Part shown: piece by piece, positions 60,675-64,000 of the stretch
How the letters are laid out: each line of letters begins with the position of its first letter
How positions within the stretch are numbered: position 1 is the first letter of the stretch
NCBI RefSeq assembly: GCF_937127095.1
Contig: NZ_CAKZLP010000077.1
Location: forward strand, 62,001-126,000
DNA: 64,000 bases
From: an uncultured Amphritea sp.
GTDB lineage: Bacteria > Pseudomonadota > Gammaproteobacteria > Pseudomonadales > Balneatricaceae
Direction of reading: 5' to 3'
The notes under the pieces: model-generated
What the model saw: the letters and a program-made list of their open reading frames with translations, nothing else
Database searches by the model: none
What the model was told of the DNA's origin: nothing
Made by a program: the position numbers and the translations under genes

Positions 60675-61190
60675 TCACTTATCAGCCTTCAGTGAGGCTA
60701 ATACACTGAAAGGGTTCGGTTTATCAGTTTCATTGTCAGTCGTAGCCACGTCACCGAAGGAAGTCTGCACACTGCAGTCGTCATGATATGGCACAATCGG
60801 AAGCGATAGAATCAACTCCTCTTCCACCATTGGAAACAACTCCAGATCATCTCCCGCTACGATTAAAGCATCGTAGTACTTGGGTAGATTCTTCGCATGC
60901 TCCTCAGTCGGAGCAACAGCCAAATTGAACTTCGCTTCGATGTCGATCTCAACTGGCTCAAGGCAGCGCTGACAGGCCATATAAACCTTAGCGTCGGCAG
61001 TGCCTTTAATTGTACGGATACGCAGTTCATCAATATCAAACTGCAGATCAACAGAGACTTTGCCCTGCGAATCAGTCAGCATTGTGACCAGATTCGGCAG
61101 CAGCGCCAGCTCGGCGTCACCTTCAATCCGTACTCCCCGATCAGCAAGCTTACGCGGGTCAATTTTCTTTGGTAATGGGGCGTTCGACAT
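60675..61190 (-). CDS. yceD: YceD family protein (DUF177)
   Basis: A 171-residue protein linked with 23S rRNA accumulation. MACQRCLEPVEIDIEAKFNL has the CxxC motif of DUF177, and LPIVPYHDDCSVQTSFGD the C-terminal pair. Co-transcribed with rpmF. Confidence 0.9.
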   Translation of the reverse strand: MSNAPLPKKIDPRKLADRGVRIEGDAELALLPNLVTMLTDSQGKVSVDLQFDIDELRIRTIKGTADAKVYMACQRCLEPVEIDIEAKFNLAVAPTEEHAKNLPKYYDALIVAGDDLELFPMVEEELILSLPIVPYHDDCSVQTSFGDVATTDNETDKPNPFSVLASLKADK

Positions 61191-61311
61191 AAGCGCGCAA
61201 TTCTAGGGATCAAAAACCAGTCTGTCAAAGGAAATAAGGCTTTTAAAGCGAAAAAAACAGGCTAATATCTGCAACTTATCACAACCTGTACCATTTTGGA
61301 GAAAATCAGCT

Positions 61312-61890
61312 ATGACCCGGCTAATTCTGGCATCCAGCTCACCTTTCAGAAAAGCAATTCTGGACAAGCTAAACCTCCCTTATGAAGCCGTCTCTCCTGA
61401 TATTGATGAATCCCGCCTTGAAGCCGAAACGCCCCGACAATACGTTGCCCGACTGGCAGAACAGAAAGCCAGGGCACTACAGTCAGACTATCCTGATGCT
61501 CTGATTATCGGATCTGACCAGACGGCGATCATTAATGGTGCAACCATCGGCAAACCAGGCAGCTATGAAACTGCTTTTCGTCAACTGGCGGATGCCTCAG
61601 GCCAAAAGATCACGTTTCTGACCGGCCTGTCTCTACTAAACAGTAATACCGGCGACTGTGAAACCGACGTAATCCCCTTCCACGTTCACTTCAGAACACT
61701 GACCCCCACCATGATAGAGAACTACCTTAAGGCTGAGCAGCCCTATAACTGTGCCGGTAGCTTTAAATCGGAGGGACTGGGGATCGCCTTGTTTGAGAAA
61801 CTCGAAGGTGATGACCCTAATACCCTGATCGGCCTGCCGTTGATCCGCCTGATCAGAATGCTGGAAAACCAGGGAGTCAACGTTATCTAA
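61312..61890 (+). CDS. yceF: Maf-like nucleotide pyrophosphatase (7-methyl-GTP type)
   Basis: A 192-residue house-cleaning enzyme. ASSSPFRKAILDKLNLPYEA, then PDIDESRLEAETPRQYVARL, IIGSDQ and GKPGSYETAFRQL match YceF, which hydrolyses m7GTP and related damaged nucleotides. Divergent from yceD, as in E. coli. Confidence 0.9.
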   Translation: MTRLILASSSPFRKAILDKLNLPYEAVSPDIDESRLEAETPRQYVARLAEQKARALQSDYPDALIIGSDQTAIINGATIGKPGSYETAFRQLADASGQKITFLTGLSLLNSNTGDCETDVIPFHVHFRTLTPTMIENYLKAEQPYNCAGSFKSEGLGIALFEKLEGDDPNTLIGLPLIRLIRMLENQGVNVI

Positions 61891-61993
61891 ACCGCTAAGT
61901 ATCAAAATACGATACTTTTCATCACTCAGTTTATAAAACATCTCTCATCTTACAGAATCAACTCCATCGAAACAGGTAATCACGGAGTTGAAC

Positions 61994-62593
61994 ATGAAAA
62001 ACACTAACCTTAACACACTGGAACAACAGGTCGCTTCTACCCTACAGGAAGGTGACATTCTGTTTATCTCCATCGATGCCTTGCTGTATAAACAAGTCGC
62101 TAAAGGCACTGGTAGCTGGTGCTCTCATGTTGGATTCGCGGTAAAAGAAAATAACCAATGGATGGTCATCGAAAGTAAGGTGCCTGTTGTCAGTAAAACC
62201 CCTTTAGGTAAATTTCTCAGCCGCACCTGCAACGGTGAAGTGATGGTACGCCGACTGAAACAGCCACTCTCAGTAACGCAGATAGAGCAGCTGAAACAAT
62301 CGGCCGACAAACTCTCCGCTACACTGCCGACCAGCTTGTACCATCTGGGGTTCGACTTTGAATCAGATCGCCAGTTTTGCTCTAAGTTTGTCCATCTGGT
62401 GTATAAAGATGCCTTAGGCGTTGAACTGGGTCAGGCGCAAACACTGGAGCAACTGCTGCAGGAAAACCCCCAGGCTTCAGTGAGATTCTGGCGCTGCTGG
62501 TTTATGGGATTTATTCCCTGGAAACGTCAGACACTCACACCCGCCAGCCAGATCAATGATCCGCAATTGAGTACAGTATTTTGTACTGTTTAA
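61994..62593 (+). CDS. YiiX/YebB-like permuted papain-fold amidase
   Basis: A 199-residue protein. GDILFISIDALLYKQVAKG, CSHVGFAVKENNQW (histidine) and DFESDRQFCSKFVHLVY (catalytic cysteine) match the C92/NlpC-permuted group, whose members may act on lipids or peptidoglycan amides. There is no signal peptide. ATG 61994 follows GGAG by seven bases. Function of the family is poorly known. Confidence 0.7.
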   Translation: MKNTNLNTLEQQVASTLQEGDILFISIDALLYKQVAKGTGSWCSHVGFAVKENNQWMVIESKVPVVSKTPLGKFLSRTCNGEVMVRRLKQPLSVTQIEQLKQSADKLSATLPTSLYHLGFDFESDRQFCSKFVHLVYKDALGVELGQAQTLEQLLQENPQASVRFWRCWFMGFIPWKRQTLTPASQINDPQLSTVFCTV

Positions 62594-62608
62594 GAAGATA
62601 ACAAAAAC

Positions 62609-63538
62609 TTAGCAGTGTTCATGACTATGACGATTATCCAGCATGCAACGTTGTTCTTCTTTGGCGGATTCAATCTGAATCGTAGAATGGTCTATACCAA
62701 AATGGTCATGAAGGTGTTGCTGCTGGTTACGCAGAAAATGGTTATCGGGCTTACTATCACTGACAACCAGATGAACGGTGAGCGCTATCTCTGTTGTACT
62801 CAGAGGCCAGACATGCAGATCATGAATACGTTCGACTGAATCCAGACCGTTGAGGTATTGCTTTAATGCAGGAATATCAACGCTGTCAGGCACAGCGTCC
62901 AGCGCATAGTTCATCGAGTCTTTCAGCAATCCCCAGGTTCCCACCAGAATAACAGCAACGATGATAAGACTGATTACCGGGTCGATCCACAGCCAGCCGT
63001 TAAACAGAATAAACAGGCCAGCGATCACCACCCCGAGGGAGACCACTGCATCGGCTGCCATATGCAGAAAAGCGCCTTTAATGTTCAGATCATCTTTCTG
63101 CCCGCTGAAAAACAGCAGTGCCGTCAGCGTGTTGATGACGACACCGATAGCAGCCACCACAATCACTGTCATGCCCTCAACCGGAGTCGGATTGCTAAAG
63201 CGACCAAACGCCTCCCAGGCAATACCGCCAAGGGCAATAAGCAATAGAATTGCGCTCCCCAGTGACGCCATGACGGTTGCCTTACGCAAACCGTAGGTGC
63301 GTTTTTCGGTAGCCGCTTTGCGGGCCAGATAACTTGCCCCCCATGCCAGTAACAGACTGAACACATCACTCAGGTTATGCCCCGCATCGGCAATCAGTGC
63401 CAGGGATTCAGAAAGTGAGCCATAGATCACCTCAATCACAACAAAAATGATATTCAGCGCAATACCGATCGCAAAGGCGCGATTATAATTGGCAACCTGA
63501 TGGCTGTGCCCATGGGGATGGCTGTGATTGTGACTCAT
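62609..63538 (-). CDS. Cation diffusion facilitator (zinc/cobalt exporter)
   Basis: A 309-residue inner-membrane antiporter. The His-rich start (MSHNHSHPHGHSHQ) and end (HSHEHC) bind metal. Six helices include ALIADAGHNLSDVFSLLLAW and HMAADAVVSLGVV with the HxxxD zinc ligands. The C-terminal ferredoxin-like domain has HDLHVWPLSTTEIALTVHLV. CzcD/ZitB type, exporting Zn and perhaps Co or Cd using the proton gradient. Confidence 0.9.
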   Translation of the reverse strand: MSHNHSHPHGHSHQVANYNRAFAIGIALNIIFVVIEVIYGSLSESLALIADAGHNLSDVFSLLLAWGASYLARKAATEKRTYGLRKATVMASLGSAILLLIALGGIAWEAFGRFSNPTPVEGMTVIVVAAIGVVINTLTALLFFSGQKDDLNIKGAFLHMAADAVVSLGVVIAGLFILFNGWLWIDPVISLIIVAVILVGTWGLLKDSMNYALDAVPDSVDIPALKQYLNGLDSVERIHDLHVWPLSTTEIALTVHLVVSDSKPDNHFLRNQQQHLHDHFGIDHSTIQIESAKEEQRCMLDNRHSHEHC

Positions 63539-63710
63539 ATGACTCCTGAAACGGCTGAGCCCTGAATACTGTCATCGTGAAGGTAGATCCAGAAAATGGA
63601 TCTATCCATAAGCAGCTCAGTACAACTCATATCTTTTTAACATCAAATACAGATCATACCTATTTTGAAGACCTTATTGGCTTTATTCATCAGCAGATAA
63701 TCTAATTGTC

Positions 63711-63791
63711 ATGGAAACTAAGCTTCATGAAAGTAAACTTGATGAAAATAAGCTTGGTGAAATTAAACGCCATGATAACCTGTTGAAGTAA
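63711..63791 (+). repeat. 15-bp tandem repeats forming a 26-codon ORF
   Basis: About four degenerate 15-bp units (starting at 63714) read GAAACTAAGCTTCAT, GAAAGTAAACTTGAT, GAAAATAAGCTTGGT, GAAATTAAACGCCAT. From ATG 63711 they encode METKLHESKLDENKLGEIKR and then HDNLLK before TAA 63789-63791, that is pentapeptide repeats E-x-K-L-x. There is no strong Shine-Dalgarno. It could be a leader peptide for the following gene or a chance expansion. Confidence 0.45.
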
Positions 63792-63842
63792 TACCGGTAT
63801 TTGTTAACCTGTCTGCTCAATCAGAATGGCATAAAATAACGC

Positions 63843-64000
63843 ATGAAAAAACCAGTACAGGGAAGAATCTACGCCAGCGTTATTATTGCCGCCAGCATTG
63901 TCTTCTTATTTCCCGGTTATCAGCATCAGGAGGAGCAGGTTAAACCTCGGCTTATTGCAGAGACCCAAACCTACAGTTTTTCAAACAACGTCAAACCCAT
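63843..64000 (+). CDS. Exported or membrane protein, cut by the window edge
   Basis: Starts MKKPVQGRIYASVIIAASIV and continues FLFPGYQHQEEQVKPRL to the last base. A single hydrophobic helix at residues 10-25 indicates a membrane anchor or signal sequence. The remainder lies outside the window; no family can be assigned. Confidence 0.55.
   Translation, partial: MKKPVQGRIYASVIIAASIVFLFPGYQHQEEQVKPRLIAETQTYSFSNNVKP

Noticed and set aside
1..64000. CRISPR arrays, rRNA genes and insertion sequences
   Set aside because: No regularly spaced repeats, rRNA sequence or transposase gene was recognised anywhere in the window.

Overview
The window is chromosomal DNA of a marine-type gammaproteobacterium, probably of the Oceanospirillales (Amphritea, Neptuniibacter or Marinobacterium-like). 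The placement rests on the gene neighbourhoods pgsA/uvrC with tRNA Gly-Cys-Leu, yccA-tusDCB-tusE, and yceF/yceD-rpmF-plsX-fabD-fabG-acpP-fabF-pabC-mltG-tmk-holB-pilZ-tatD. The genus is inferred, not shown.

Left flank (0-13.6 kb): the 3' end of a DUF3465 gene, a secreted metallophosphoesterase behind a clear Pho box, an acyl-CoA synthetase, a Tat-exported sulfite dehydrogenase with its dihaem cytochrome c, a DUF1294 membrane protein, a ParD-like/zeta toxin-antitoxin pair, a one-domain voltage-gated cation channel, and two large c-di-GMP proteins (PocR-PAS-GAF-PAS-GGDEF and sensor-GGDEF-EAL).

Accessory zone and chromosome terminus (13.6-28.6 kb): a frameshifted secreted protein, a RelE-type toxin with HTH antitoxin, a tyrosine recombinase with a perfect 14-bp inverted repeat beside it, then a near-perfect XerCD dif site (17797-17824). 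Gene orientation switches around this point, mostly + to the left and mostly - to the right, as expected where the replichores meet. From dif to a second dif-like site (28348-28375) lies a compact 10.55-kb prophage with no integrase. It encodes an HUH replication protein, an A32/HerA-type packaging ATPase, a PM2-P2-like capsid protein, many small membrane proteins, an M15 peptidase with holin-like partners, an HTH regulator and a Tad2 (DUF2829) Thoeris inhibitor. I read it as a corticovirus-like (PM2-type, tailless, membrane-containing) prophage that entered dif through the host XerC/XerD. Almost every gene junction in its long minus-strand operon overlaps.

Right flank (28.6-64 kb): a NarL-type response regulator, a KfrA-like coiled-coil protein, four tRNA genes with two identical tRNA-Gly copies and a consensus promoter, pgsA and uvrC. 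A glyoxylate/serine-type cluster follows (aminotransferase, two beta-hydroxyacid dehydrogenases, hydroxypyruvate isomerase), interrupted by mtnN, truC, yccA and the tusDCB-tusE tRNA-thiolation genes. Then come cheW, an esterase, malate dehydrogenase, and the large minus-strand fatty-acid/DNA-replication block. The window ends with a YiiX-like amidase, a CDF metal exporter, a tiny ORF made of pentapeptide repeats, and the start of a membrane or exported protein cut by the edge.
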